A DNA stretch of 64,000 nt, from contig NZ_JACGWV010000001.1 in the NCBI RefSeq assembly GCF_014137995.1, positions 3,534,001 through 3,598,000 on the forward strand. The letters run 5' to 3'. Shown here piece after piece: positions 42,798 to 51,863 of the stretch. Origin of the DNA: Promicromonospora sukumoe (lineage in GTDB: Bacteria; Actinomycetota; Actinomycetes; Actinomycetales; Cellulomonadaceae). The translations under genes and the position numbers were made by a program. The notes below the pieces were generated by a model that made no database searches, had not been told where the DNA came from, and was given only the letters and a program-made list of their open reading frames with translations. The number at the start of each line of letters is the position of its first letter. The first letter of the stretch is position 1.

Positions 42798-44408
42798 GTG
42801 ACCAGCGACGCGTTTACGTTCGTCGACCTCTTCGCCGGAGTCGGAGGGTTCCACGCGGCCCTTTCTGAGCTCGGCGGGCGTTGCGTCTATGTGGCGGAGA
42901 AGGACAGGCACGCCGCGAGCGTCTACAGGAAGGCGTGGCTCTCTGGCGAAGACGTCCCGTTCGCAGAAGACATCAACGACGATGTGCAGATCGATGCGAG
43001 CCACACTATCGACGAACTCTTGGAACGGGCACGCAGCGGCCAGATAGACCTGGGCAAGATCCCCGACGAGTTTGACGTGCTGACGGCTGGTTTTCCTTGT
43101 CAAGCATTCAGTAAATCGGGAAAGCAGATGGGTGTGCTCGACAGGATTCGGGGCACCCTGTTCTACAACATCTTGGTTGTAGTAGCGATCCGGCGGCCAA
43201 AGATCGTGTTCCTCGAGAACGTGAAGAACCTCATCGGGCCGGAACACCGAGAAACTACTTTCCGCACGATCATCACGGCTCTCCGAGCGCTCGGGTATGT
43301 AGTGAGCGACGAGCCGACGGTGTTCTCGCCGCACTTCCTCTCGCCTGAGCATGGCGGCGGCCCCCAAAGCAGGGAGCGCGTGTTCATCCTCGGGCTGCGC
43401 GGCGACCTTGCCCACGGGGAAGAAGCGCCCTTTGTGGGACCAACACGAACGCCCGGATGGCAGGCAGAGAAGTGGTCACTGACAGAGACGTCGCTGGCCG
43501 ACGGTGTACCAGCCGCGATCACCGAGGGATGGCTGCGCGCGGCCAGAGATACGGTCCTCGCCCCGCGCGCGAAGGAAGTCACAGCACTGCGCGGGGACAC
43601 CAAGCCCTACAAGGTCACGGACGCCGCTTGGTTCAAGGTCTACGAGACTCTGGTAAAGAAGGTGAGCGCGAGCACGAACCACCGGCCAAACGCACGCGGC
43701 TCTCGATTTCCTGGCCATCCCATCTGGTTCGACGTCACTGATCCGGTGTGGGCGCAGAGGGAGCGCGACGATGCGCGTGCGCACGACGGGCTCGGTCGCA
43801 AGGCGCGCCCCTGGAAGGACGAGTTCCTCGATAAGTCGGAGCGATTCGTCGCAGAGTTTGCTGACGTCCTTGAGCGGCCGGCGAGACGGCCGCTGCTCGC
43901 TGAGATCCGCGCCTTGGGAAACAACGCCTGGAGGAAGTTCGAGTGGCAGGCGCAGGATGCCACGTCACTTCGCGACTGTCTCATTCAGGTCCGCCCGTCG
44001 GGCGTGCGGGTCAAAAAAGCGACCTACACCCCGGCACTCGTCGCTATCAACCAAGCTCCGATCCTAGGAAAGGACCTCCGCAGACTGACCCCATACGAGG
44101 CAGGAAGAGTGCAGGGCTTCCCTGACCAGGTCTATGCAGCGATGCGAGACCTTCAGCCCGACGCGCAGTCGTACAAGCAGTTCGGCAACGCCGTCCATGT
44201 CGGCACTGTTCAGTTTGCCCTCGTTCGTTTCATGAAGCACCATTTCGATTCAGTAGAGCCGAACTATTTCGGAGACCTCGACGTGCTGCTCGAAAACTGC
44301 CGTAAACACTCTGCATGGAACTTCGATCCGATCACGACAGCCAGCAGCGCAAGGAGAGGCGCGTCGGGCGTCGGCTCCTCTGGTCCCCGCGAGCGAACGC
44401 TGTTCTGA
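42798..44408 (+). CDS. DNA cytosine-C5 methyltransferase (Dcm-type)
   Basis: 536-residue m5C methyltransferase using S-adenosylmethionine. Motif I FVDLFAGVGG (residues 8-17) binds the cofactor; motif IV has the nucleophile Cys101 in GFPCQAFS; motif VI is FLENVKN; motif VIII QSRERVFILG; motif X is YKQFGNAVHVG. The variable segment of over 200 residues between motifs VIII and IX is the target recognition domain and is long. GTG at 42798, with AGGAG upstream, is preferred; an in-frame ATG at 42747 adds 17 residues. It heads the set MTase, DUF262, Z1, PD-(D/E)XK, Vsr and would mark self DNA. The recognition sequence is not deducible. Confidence 0.95.
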   Translation: MTSDAFTFVDLFAGVGGFHAALSELGGRCVYVAEKDRHAASVYRKAWLSGEDVPFAEDINDDVQIDASHTIDELLERARSGQIDLGKIPDEFDVLTAGFPCQAFSKSGKQMGVLDRIRGTLFYNILVVVAIRRPKIVFLENVKNLIGPEHRETTFRTIITALRALGYVVSDEPTVFSPHFLSPEHGGGPQSRERVFILGLRGDLAHGEEAPFVGPTRTPGWQAEKWSLTETSLADGVPAAITEGWLRAARDTVLAPRAKEVTALRGDTKPYKVTDAAWFKVYETLVKKVSASTNHRPNARGSRFPGHPIWFDVTDPVWAQRERDDARAHDGLGRKARPWKDEFLDKSERFVAEFADVLERPARRPLLAEIRALGNNAWRKFEWQAQDATSLRDCLIQVRPSGVRVKKATYTPALVAINQAPILGKDLRRLTPYEAGRVQGFPDQVYAAMRDLQPDAQSYKQFGNAVHVGTVQFALVRFMKHHFDSVEPNYFGDLDVLLENCRKHSAWNFDPITTASSARRGASGVGSSGPRERTLF

Positions 44409-44539
44409 GGCGGTGTAGACCGTCGCGGCGGAGTTCACCCCGCGTCTAGCCGGATCGCTCACCCGATATCAGGCCAACACTCTCACCTCGCTGTGTAGTG
44501 TGATGAATCCAGGTCAGAGAGCCGAAGGAGCAGCAATCG

Positions 44540-46786
44540 GTGCAGTACACGAGCGCTACCTCGAAGGCTTCCGCCGTCGCGCGGATGTACGTGCTCGGCG
44601 GGCGAGACCCTGAGCCGCTGGGGCCTGGCGCCAAAGAGAAGAGATCGGCTTTCGAAGCGCTCGGCACTGCGATCGGCATGGATCTGGTCGACGTGCGGTC
44701 GAAGCACCGTTGCGCTGCGGTCATCGCGGACGCCGTGGGCGTCGAGTGGGATACCGGCTGCTGGTCCGCCGGAGACACCATCACGTCCGTAGGCATCAAC
44801 AGGCTCGTGGACGCTGTGACCATGGCAAAGGTCGCGCAGCTCGAGCCGGAGGAGGCCAGCAAGCTGATCGAGCGGCTCCTCGCCGTAGGACATACGAACG
44901 ACAACAGGAGAGAACTCATGCCGGAGGCCCTCACCGACGTACAGCAAAATGTGGCGGACTACCTCGCCCGCCTCAGCGAGCCTGGTCCCCTACCCGAAGA
45001 CTTCGGTCGGGAGCCGTTCGCTTTTCGGGCGACTGACGTGCGGTTCGACGACGGGACGTGGCGTCAGAAGCTGCTGGAGGTCGAGGGCTGGATCCGACTA
45101 GGGATCACGTTGGACGACTCGTCGCCGCAGGCGTTTGACGCGAGTTTGGCCAAGGCTCTCAATCTCGTGCCCACGCATGCCGGCAACGAGCTCTTCGCAG
45201 CTCTCGCGTTGCTGCTCGAAGAGGCGTCTGCGCGACGTGACGAGTTCCTACAGGCGATGGAGCAGACCGCGGAGGGGACAGAGACAAAGACCAGTGCTTC
45301 TCTCGCGTGGGCTGCGTCGTGGGACGACGCCGCCGACGACGATGGCGCCGAACCGAGCGGCATGATCGATGCCAGGGCTGAGACCTGGCCGATCCAGACA
45401 TTCATCCAGTATGCCCGCGACGACGAGCTGGACCTCAGCCCTTCTTACCAGCGGGCTGATGTCTGGCCGACCAACTACGCTCAGCGCCTTATCGAGTCAA
45501 TCCTCCGCGGCATCCCGCTACCGTCGGTGATCATCCTGGAGAAGAGCGAGGACCGCGGAACCGTCTACGAGGTCGTCGATGGCAAGCAGCGACTCACGTC
45601 GGTCCTGCGTTTTACAGGCGCGCACCCGCATGCTCTCGATGTTGTCGCTCAGAAGAGTCTGGAGTGGAACGAGCCGGACCTTCCGCATGTGTTCGAGACC
45701 GACTATCCGCGTTTCAAGGAGATCTGGAACAAGAACGAGCGCGACCGCCTCACCACGGAGATGGAACGGAAGAACCATTTTCCGTTCCCGCTCCGGTCGA
45801 GCGAGACGCCTGACAGCCCGAACCCTCTTGTTGGTGATCTTGCGCCACTGCGTGAAAAGTACTACGGCGAGATCCGGGACCTCACCATCCCGGTCCAGGG
45901 GACGCCTCGGCGTGTTCGATATGTCTTCGAGCAGGCGGCTACGTACAAGATCCCCGTCATCATCTATAAGACGGCTACGATGGCGCAGATTCATGAGGTT
46001 TTTTCCCTGTATAACACGCAGGGCAAGTCTCTCAACGCCGAAGAAATTCGTAATGCCCTGTATCACAGGCTCGACCTGATGCGTGGCCTCCTCGTCATGG
46101 GGGGAGACTCTACGGATCTGAGCGTGGCTTCCTTCCTCTCGGATGACTGGGGAGACCTCAAGTCGACGAGCGAGGTCCTTGCGCGGTACCAGTTCGGCGA
46201 CGTCGGTTACAAGCGTACGAAGGTGTTGTCGTGGGTCGCCGCAGCGCTACTTCTCAACGACGCAGGAAAAGACGGGATCACGCGTTCCACGTCTGCCCAC
46301 ATCAACGCGTTGTTGCAGCGAGTGCAGGCAAACTCGGGCGACCCTCTGCAGAAATCCACGACGGTCCGGGATCTTATGCTCCTGATCGATCACGCCCTGG
46401 ATGCCCACGCCACCGTGGCAGACGCATGGCCCAAGCGCTTCCGTAGCGGCAACGACCGCGGCACCGGAAAGTGGCAGGAACTTCGCTTGGTGGCGACACT
46501 GGTCGCTCTGTCCGCGGCAGCCGTCGCCTTGGACGACCAGCTCGTCGACCGGTTGGAGGACGCGGTGCCGGCCATCAGTGACTCTGCGGCCAGGTGGGGC
46601 AAGCCTGTCCGCAACCAGTCGAAGGAGCAGTGGCGCTGGATCGGCTTCGTGGTCAGCGAGATCCTCGCGATCCTGGACGTCGACCCTGGAGACGCGCACG
46701 CCGCCCTGGTCGAGCGGTTTGGTTCCTCTGGTCTCAAGTTGATCGTCGACCACGCTCACGCGCCCGAGGGTTACGTCCGCGCATGA
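44540..46786 (+). CDS. DUF262 (GmrS-type) protein with N-terminal extension, no HNH half
   Basis: 748-residue protein. Residues 1-95 form an unrecognised domain (SAFEALGTAIGMDLVDV, SAGDTITSVGINRLVDA), followed by a helical region and an acidic linker. The DUF262 domain begins near 285 with SYQRADVWP (YQR, 303-305) and DGKQR (347-351), and ends with YNTQGKSLNAEEIRNA (about 494). DUF262 is the NTP-using, ParB/sulfiredoxin-like half of the GmrSD modification-dependent enzyme. No DUF1524 HNH nuclease motif was found in the remaining 250 residues, so cleavage probably depends on another protein, such as the PD-(D/E)XK product. GTG 44540 with GAAGGAG upstream. It overlaps Z1 by 4 bases. Confidence 0.85.
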   Translation: MQYTSATSKASAVARMYVLGGRDPEPLGPGAKEKRSAFEALGTAIGMDLVDVRSKHRCAAVIADAVGVEWDTGCWSAGDTITSVGINRLVDAVTMAKVAQLEPEEASKLIERLLAVGHTNDNRRELMPEALTDVQQNVADYLARLSEPGPLPEDFGREPFAFRATDVRFDDGTWRQKLLEVEGWIRLGITLDDSSPQAFDASLAKALNLVPTHAGNELFAALALLLEEASARRDEFLQAMEQTAEGTETKTSASLAWAASWDDAADDDGAEPSGMIDARAETWPIQTFIQYARDDELDLSPSYQRADVWPTNYAQRLIESILRGIPLPSVIILEKSEDRGTVYEVVDGKQRLTSVLRFTGAHPHALDVVAQKSLEWNEPDLPHVFETDYPRFKEIWNKNERDRLTTEMERKNHFPFPLRSSETPDSPNPLVGDLAPLREKYYGEIRDLTIPVQGTPRRVRYVFEQAATYKIPVIIYKTATMAQIHEVFSLYNTQGKSLNAEEIRNALYHRLDLMRGLLVMGGDSTDLSVASFLSDDWGDLKSTSEVLARYQFGDVGYKRTKVLSWVAAALLLNDAGKDGITRSTSAHINALLQRVQANSGDPLQKSTTVRDLMLLIDHALDAHATVADAWPKRFRSGNDRGTGKWQELRLVATLVALSAAAVALDDQLVDRLEDAVPAISDSAARWGKPVRNQSKEQWRWIGFVVSEILAILDVDPGDAHAALVERFGSSGLKLIVDHAHAPEGYVRA

Positions 46787-49536
46787 GAAGCGAGGCTGGT
46801 GCTAGGTACGGCGTCGAGCACGTCGCGCTGGCCCGAAGACCCGCAACGTGGTGGTCGGCGTACGAAACCAGGCTGGCAGCGTCGGGCATAGGCGTGACTA
46901 GCCGTGAGGTGATCGCTGATGACGCACGGTACATCGTGGACCACGGGATCTTCGGCGCAGGGGAGCCAGGCGGTCCTGCCTGGCCGCTGACGCGAGAGCG
47001 CCGAGGACTGGTCATGGGCGCTGTGCAGTCGGGCAAGACAGCATCGATGATGGCGGTCGCTGCGATGGCGCTCGATCGGGGCGTCGACGCACTCGTCATC
47101 CTCGCCGGCACGAGGACAGCCCTCTGGCTCCAGACGTTCGAGCGGTTCGTGGACCAGATCGACACCGACGCGAACGCTCACACTCGTCGAGTACGCATTC
47201 CGGGCGGCCTGGCATCCGATCTGCCGGGCACCGACCTCAGCAATCTCTACGAGATGCCGGGGCCCCGCATGAACCGCGCCCTGGCGCGTCGGCGCCCGGT
47301 CATCGCCGTAGTGATGAAGAACGCTGCGCACCTGGAACGAGTAAGTCGCAATCTGCAGGATGTCGTCTACCCCCTCGCATCGGAGCGGGGCGAATCGTTC
47401 CACCTACTCGTGATCGATGACGAGGCTGATGACGCCTCTGTCGTCGATACGTCGGCGGTCGCAGGCAACAGGCCTGTGCCACGGCGCATCATCGATCTGT
47501 GGGAGTCACGACAGCGGCCGGGCGAGACGGTGCGACCGGAGATCTTCGCGACTTATCTCGCGTACACAGCGACACCCCAAGCGAACTTCCTGCAGGACGG
47601 CACCAACCCGCTCGCTCCTACCGATTTCGTCGCCAGCTTGCGCACCCCAGGAGCCAGAGGCAACGCTGCCGTTCGCGAGTCGACCTTTCGCACAGAGGAC
47701 GGGCTCAGAGGTTGGTACACGGGCGGAGAAACCTTCTACAAGGACCTGGCAGACGCACCACTCTGCGTGGCAACCGACGACATCCCTGAAGAAGAGCGTG
47801 TGCCTGATGCCGTCAGGGCGTACCTCGTGGCGGCAGCCGTGCGCCTACTGCGTTCGCCTGACCGGCTCGGCCCGTTCCATGCGCGGGGCAAGCGATACTC
47901 GACTTTCGGGGAGGCACGGTCCGCGGTCATCGACCCCATGTCGATGCTTATCAACCCGTCCGCGGAGAAGGACGAACACTTCGATACCGCCGACGCCGTG
48001 ATTGCTTGGGCAGGCGGCGCGTCGTCAGCTCGGTCTAGCGAGGCTGCGTCCGAAGGCCGTGACCTCGGCGTCGAGGGGATCGCGACCGACATGGTCGAGC
48101 ACCGCGATCGGTGGACAGCATGGCTCGACTCGTACCGCGAGACCGCGGACCTTGTAGTGGGCAGGTTAGCCCCGGCTGAAGAGCGCCAAGTCCCGACTTT
48201 GGACGAGTGGGACAGCGTGGCTCGCCTGATCCTCGAGGACGTCGTGCCCGGCACTCGCGTCGCTGTCATCAACAGTGACGAGAGAGCAGATGACCGTCCT
48301 GAGTTCTCGCCTCGACAGTGCGCCGACGGCTCCTGGCGCGCGGCGACCAACCTCTCTACGATCTTCGTGTCCGGCAATGTCATGTCGCGCGGACTGACTC
48401 TCGAGGGCCTGACTACGACTTTGTTCACACGCAGCGCATCCACCCCGCTCGCTGACACCCAGATGCAGATGCAGCGCTGGTTCGGCTATCGGGGCACGAT
48501 TATCGACCTGTGCCGTGTGCTGACGACACGTGACCAGATCGACCTGTTTACCCACTATCACGAAAACGATGAGGCCCTCCGGCGCGACGTACTCAAAGCC
48601 ATGGGGTCGGGCGCTGCGCCGACCCCGGTCATCCTGCAGGGCCGTGCGTTCAAAGCGACAGGGAAGATTGCAAACCTTCAGGCCGAGCCGCTGTTCCCGG
48701 GGCCTAAACCATTCGTCCGCCACATGAACCCAGCCGGCTCTGACGGGGACAACCTTGAGCTCGTGGCGAGCGTCTTCTCCGATGACGGCGTGATCGCCGT
48801 GCCCTCCGGATCGGGACAACGCGGCCTGCTGCTCTCCGAGGCGCTCAGCCTCACCGATGCAGCGGAGCTGCTCGAATCTCTGCGGTACGAGGACCACGGG
48901 CCGGGTCCGGACAGCGGGGAGGCCGCCAGGTGGCGGTCGGTAGCCCATCACGCGCAGATACCCGACGGTGACCCGTGCCTCCCGCTCTACCGGTCTCCCC
49001 TAGTCGCAGGCTCGCTGGATCTGTCCAAGGACTCGCCGTACACCGTCGCGGCATATCTGCGCCTGTGGTCGGCTGTCGTGCCTCGAACCGTCCCCGGTCT
49101 CCTGACGACCGACGACTCTCCGATGGTGTGGAGTCTCGTCGAGCCCACGGCACGAGCCCGAAGGCAGCCGAGGTTCTGGGTCGGTGTTCGGTTCGGGCGC
49201 GGTGAACCGCTGACCGGGGGGCCGCTTGCCCACCTCCGTTGGCCAGCGCGGCCCATGATGCGAAGGCTTGCAGACGGTACGACGTCGCTCGACGCGGACT
49301 GGGGATCGAGGAATTACTCCGGCGACGGCATCCAGGGCGATGACCTGTTCGACTACGTCGCGAGAGGCATGAACCCGCCACAGGTGCTTGACGGCAGGCG
49401 CCCACCCGGGGAAGACGGCCTGATCCTCTTCCACCTTGTCGGGCACCAGGGGGCGGACCCAACGATCGCCGTCGGCGTCTCGATCCCGCTCGGGGGACCC
49501 GACCACGTCCGAGCACGATCGGAGGCAGGGCGTTGA
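46783..49536 (+). CDS. Z1-domain ATPase/putative helicase-like protein
   Basis: 917-residue P-loop protein of the Z1 family found in restriction-type defence loci. Walker A GAVQSGKTAS (residues 79-88), Walker B IDDEAD (211-216), the Z1 hallmark YTATPQANFL (261-270), and later SRGLTLEGLTTTLFTR and MQMQRWFGYR. These correspond to superfamily-2-like motifs, so ATP-driven movement on DNA is likely. ATG overlaps the DUF262 stop and its stop overlaps the next gene (TTGA), so DUF262, Z1 and the nuclease are co-translated. It probably powers recognition or translocation for the cluster. Confidence 0.93.
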   Translation: MRSEAGARYGVEHVALARRPATWWSAYETRLAASGIGVTSREVIADDARYIVDHGIFGAGEPGGPAWPLTRERRGLVMGAVQSGKTASMMAVAAMALDRGVDALVILAGTRTALWLQTFERFVDQIDTDANAHTRRVRIPGGLASDLPGTDLSNLYEMPGPRMNRALARRRPVIAVVMKNAAHLERVSRNLQDVVYPLASERGESFHLLVIDDEADDASVVDTSAVAGNRPVPRRIIDLWESRQRPGETVRPEIFATYLAYTATPQANFLQDGTNPLAPTDFVASLRTPGARGNAAVRESTFRTEDGLRGWYTGGETFYKDLADAPLCVATDDIPEEERVPDAVRAYLVAAAVRLLRSPDRLGPFHARGKRYSTFGEARSAVIDPMSMLINPSAEKDEHFDTADAVIAWAGGASSARSSEAASEGRDLGVEGIATDMVEHRDRWTAWLDSYRETADLVVGRLAPAEERQVPTLDEWDSVARLILEDVVPGTRVAVINSDERADDRPEFSPRQCADGSWRAATNLSTIFVSGNVMSRGLTLEGLTTTLFTRSASTPLADTQMQMQRWFGYRGTIIDLCRVLTTRDQIDLFTHYHENDEALRRDVLKAMGSGAAPTPVILQGRAFKATGKIANLQAEPLFPGPKPFVRHMNPAGSDGDNLELVASVFSDDGVIAVPSGSGQRGLLLSEALSLTDAAELLESLRYEDHGPGPDSGEAARWRSVAHHAQIPDGDPCLPLYRSPLVAGSLDLSKDSPYTVAAYLRLWSAVVPRTVPGLLTTDDSPMVWSLVEPTARARRQPRFWVGVRFGRGEPLTGGPLAHLRWPARPMMRRLADGTTSLDADWGSRNYSGDGIQGDDLFDYVARGMNPPQVLDGRRPPGEDGLILFHLVGHQGADPTIAVGVSIPLGGPDHVRARSEAGR

Positions 49537-50606
49537 CCTACGACCGCACCGAGTCCTTCGAGTGGCTGAGGGCCGAGATCGATCGGCACCCACGCGCGAG
49601 CACTCAGGGGGACCGCGACCTCATCTGGGCGGACACCGCGCACACGGTCGCTGTCTCGCGCGACGACAAAGGAACTATCGAGATCTTCCTTGTCGGGGAC
49701 CCGATCGAGCCGGTGACGCGTGCTCTCCGGGATGTGCTCGAGCACCAGACGTGGACGACCAGGGGAGGCGGTGCGCTCGCCGCCAACCGCATGGCCCTCC
49801 CCGAGGCATCGAACCTGCCAGGCGTGGCCGCATTCATCTGTGCGGAGCTCTTGGCCAACGGGTTCGGAAGAGAACGGCAGCCAGCTTTCTCCCGCACGGA
49901 GCCAGTGATCGCCGCATTGTTTGCACAGCAGCAACTTGGCAGCGAGGTCCTCACTGGTCTGGTCGGTGAACTGATTCTGCTGGACGAGCTCACGCGCCAG
50001 TCGAGTGCGCCAGACGAAGTGGTGGCGTGCTGGTTCGGGAGCGTCCCGTCGTCACGTGACGTTCAGCTGGGCGAGGTGGGCGTCGAGGTGAAGGCAACGA
50101 CGGGAGCGACGACCAGCCACCTCATCCAGGGATTCCACCAGGTAGAGCTAGGGCATCCTGTGACGGGAGCGCCAGAAACAGCTCTCTACCTGTTCAGCAT
50201 CGGCGTCCGGTGGTTGCCACCTGCGGCGGTGGGCGGCACCTCGGTCCCCGCGCTGGTCGATGCCATCGCAGAGCGGTTGAGCACCTCCGTCCGCGAACAG
50301 TTCATCACGCGGGTACGCCAGTACGGCGGCGACATCGGGGTTGGGTACGACCACACGGCTGACCGGAACGGACCGAGGTACGCCAAGCGTCTGATGGCGA
50401 CGTTCGAACGGCTCTACGACATGAGAGATGAGCGGATCCGCGTACTGCAGTCGTCGGACGTCGCAGGAATCCCTCACGTCGAGCACAACTCGGTGACCTT
50501 TCGAATCGCACTGCCCACGCAGATCAATGGCGACCTCAATCCGACGACCGATCTTGGGCAGGCCGCGAGCAAGGTGCTTGAAGAGGCGGGCTTTGCGCGA
50601 CGCTGA
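49533..50606 (+). CDS. PD-(D/E)XK motif nuclease (DUF4420 type)
   Basis: 357-residue nuclease. The core pattern is Glu146 (GLVGELILLDEL), Asp176 (SSRDVQLG) and E185-V-K187 (GVEVKATTG), a complete PD-(D/E)XK catalytic site. The family is regularly encoded next to Z1. TTG start overlapping the Z1 stop, with GGAGG at 49521-49525 supporting it. It is the most likely DNA-cutting component of the cluster. Confidence 0.9.
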   Translation: MTYDRTESFEWLRAEIDRHPRASTQGDRDLIWADTAHTVAVSRDDKGTIEIFLVGDPIEPVTRALRDVLEHQTWTTRGGGALAANRMALPEASNLPGVAAFICAELLANGFGRERQPAFSRTEPVIAALFAQQQLGSEVLTGLVGELILLDELTRQSSAPDEVVACWFGSVPSSRDVQLGEVGVEVKATTGATTSHLIQGFHQVELGHPVTGAPETALYLFSIGVRWLPPAAVGGTSVPALVDAIAERLSTSVREQFITRVRQYGGDIGVGYDHTADRNGPRYAKRLMATFERLYDMRDERIRVLQSSDVAGIPHVEHNSVTFRIALPTQINGDLNPTTDLGQAASKVLEEAGFARR

Positions 50607-50646
50607 GCGACTGCCTGAGAGCACCCCGCCCAGGGCGACGGCGGGG

Positions 50647-51123
50647 ATGGTGCCGCAACATGTCGGCGCACACCCGGGGGCCTCGTCATCGTCGATCAGC
50701 CGCCGGATGTCGACGGCACGGCGGAAGGACACGGCCCCCGAGATAGCGCTTCGCCGCGAGCTCCACGCCCGTGGGCTGCGTTACCGAGTTGCGTACCCGA
50801 TTCCCGGGCAGCGGCGTCGGACGATCGACATCGCGTTCACTCGTGCCAGAGTCGCCGTCATGGTTGATGGCTGTTTCTGGCACGGATGCCAGGTCCACGG
50901 AACAAAGCCTCGCTCCAACGCTGGGTGGTGGGCCACGAAGCTTGCTGCCAACTCGGCCCGTGACGCTGACACAAACCGTGTGCTGACGGAGATGGGATGG
51001 CGCGTCGTGCGGATCTGGGAGCACGAGACACCTGCTGCTGCGGCGGACGTCGTAGTTGCGGTCCTTCGTGACCAGCTGGACAAGGTGGCAGATCACTCTC
51101 GCGTCTTGCCAGATCCGGCTTAG
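50647..51123 (+). CDS. vsr: Very short patch repair endonuclease
   Basis: 158-residue Vsr enzyme. Conserved RRMSTARRKDTAPEIALRR (residues 19-37), GLRYRVAYPIPG, the metal-binding aspartate in RTIDIAF (about residue 61), VDGCFWHGC (74-81) and WRVVRIWEHE. Vsr nicks beside T in T:G mismatches produced by deamination of 5-methylcytosine, so it repairs damage caused by the upstream methyltransferase. Some homologues of this lineage act as restriction nucleases. ATG 50647 gives a short N-terminal tail; a TTG further upstream is possible. Last gene of the set. Confidence 0.93.
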   Translation: MVPQHVGAHPGASSSSISRRMSTARRKDTAPEIALRRELHARGLRYRVAYPIPGQRRRTIDIAFTRARVAVMVDGCFWHGCQVHGTKPRSNAGWWATKLAANSARDADTNRVLTEMGWRVVRIWEHETPAAAADVVVAVLRDQLDKVADHSRVLPDPA

Positions 51124-51416
51124 GGCCCGTCCTGTGAATGGCCTGACCATTGATCGGGCCGATGTGTCCAGGTTGTAGGGATCGCGTAGGTACTGGCACC
51201 ACATGCAGCCACGTGCCCGTATCTCACCCGCACGGCGGTGCAAGCCTGCTGACCTGCGGCGTCAGCGGCGGCGGCCTCGGCAGTTCGCCCGGGTGAACAA
51301 CGGTCCGCGAGCAGACACGGCAACGCGATCTCGACGAAGGTTGGGCGGTGGCATACGCGCTGTCGCAGAAGGCGACAGCGGACAAAGCCCCAAGCCTGTG
51401 TCACATGGAGGCAGCA
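51124..51416. other. Intergenic region without a gene
   Basis: No gene-like frame was seen. An open frame spanning this region is the upstream part of the next reading frames and shows no conserved words. It probably contains the promoter for the EVE-like gene. Confidence 0.4.
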
Positions 51417-51863
51417 ATGACGCACTGGCTCTATCCGGTGAACCCGACGAACACAGAGTCCTGGGGATACAAGGAACCACCGACGAAGGTGATGGCAGGC
51501 AAGAAAGACATCCACACCTGGCACCTGCCGAGGAAGCTGGGCATCACCACCGGCGACCTGATCTGGGTGCGAGAGTCCGTGCACCGGGACAATCCCGTGG
51601 CGCAGGTAGTGGGTGTAGGCGTGGTGCGCAGCGAAGAGCCCCGACCGAAGGACGGCGCCCACTGGTTCAAGGTGCTTTTCGGCACAGACCTCTGCCGGCA
51701 CCTGGCAGCCAACCCCTTGGCCCTGGTCGTCGACAGCATCCCGATGAGCGCGAGGAAGCTGAAGGAAAGCGAGCAGGCTCAGCTCGCCCTGGTCCTTTTC
51801 GACCTGACCGTGGCGGAGACACGAACTCAGGCCCTCGGCAAGCGACCGGTGAGCCTCCTGTGA
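51417..51863 (+). CDS. EVE/PUA-like domain protein
   Basis: 148-residue protein starting at ATG 51417 with GGAGG upstream. The layout HWLYPVNPTNTESWGY, a polar loop, DLIWVRES and VVGVGVVRSEEP resembles EVE/PUA-like folds that read modified bases in DNA or RNA. It is downstream of the DNA-modification cluster, which suits such a reader, but the similarity is by eye and not decisive. It overlaps the following gene by 4 bases (GTGA). Confidence 0.55.
   Translation: MTHWLYPVNPTNTESWGYKEPPTKVMAGKKDIHTWHLPRKLGITTGDLIWVRESVHRDNPVAQVVGVGVVRSEEPRPKDGAHWFKVLFGTDLCRHLAANPLALVVDSIPMSARKLKESEQAQLALVLFDLTVAETRTQALGKRPVSLL

Noticed and set aside
51203..51859. 634-residue frame starting at 51203 as one protein
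   Set aside because: Its first 219 codons overlap the EVE-like gene in another frame and have no conserved words; the GTGA overlap at 51860 marks the true start of the helical protein.
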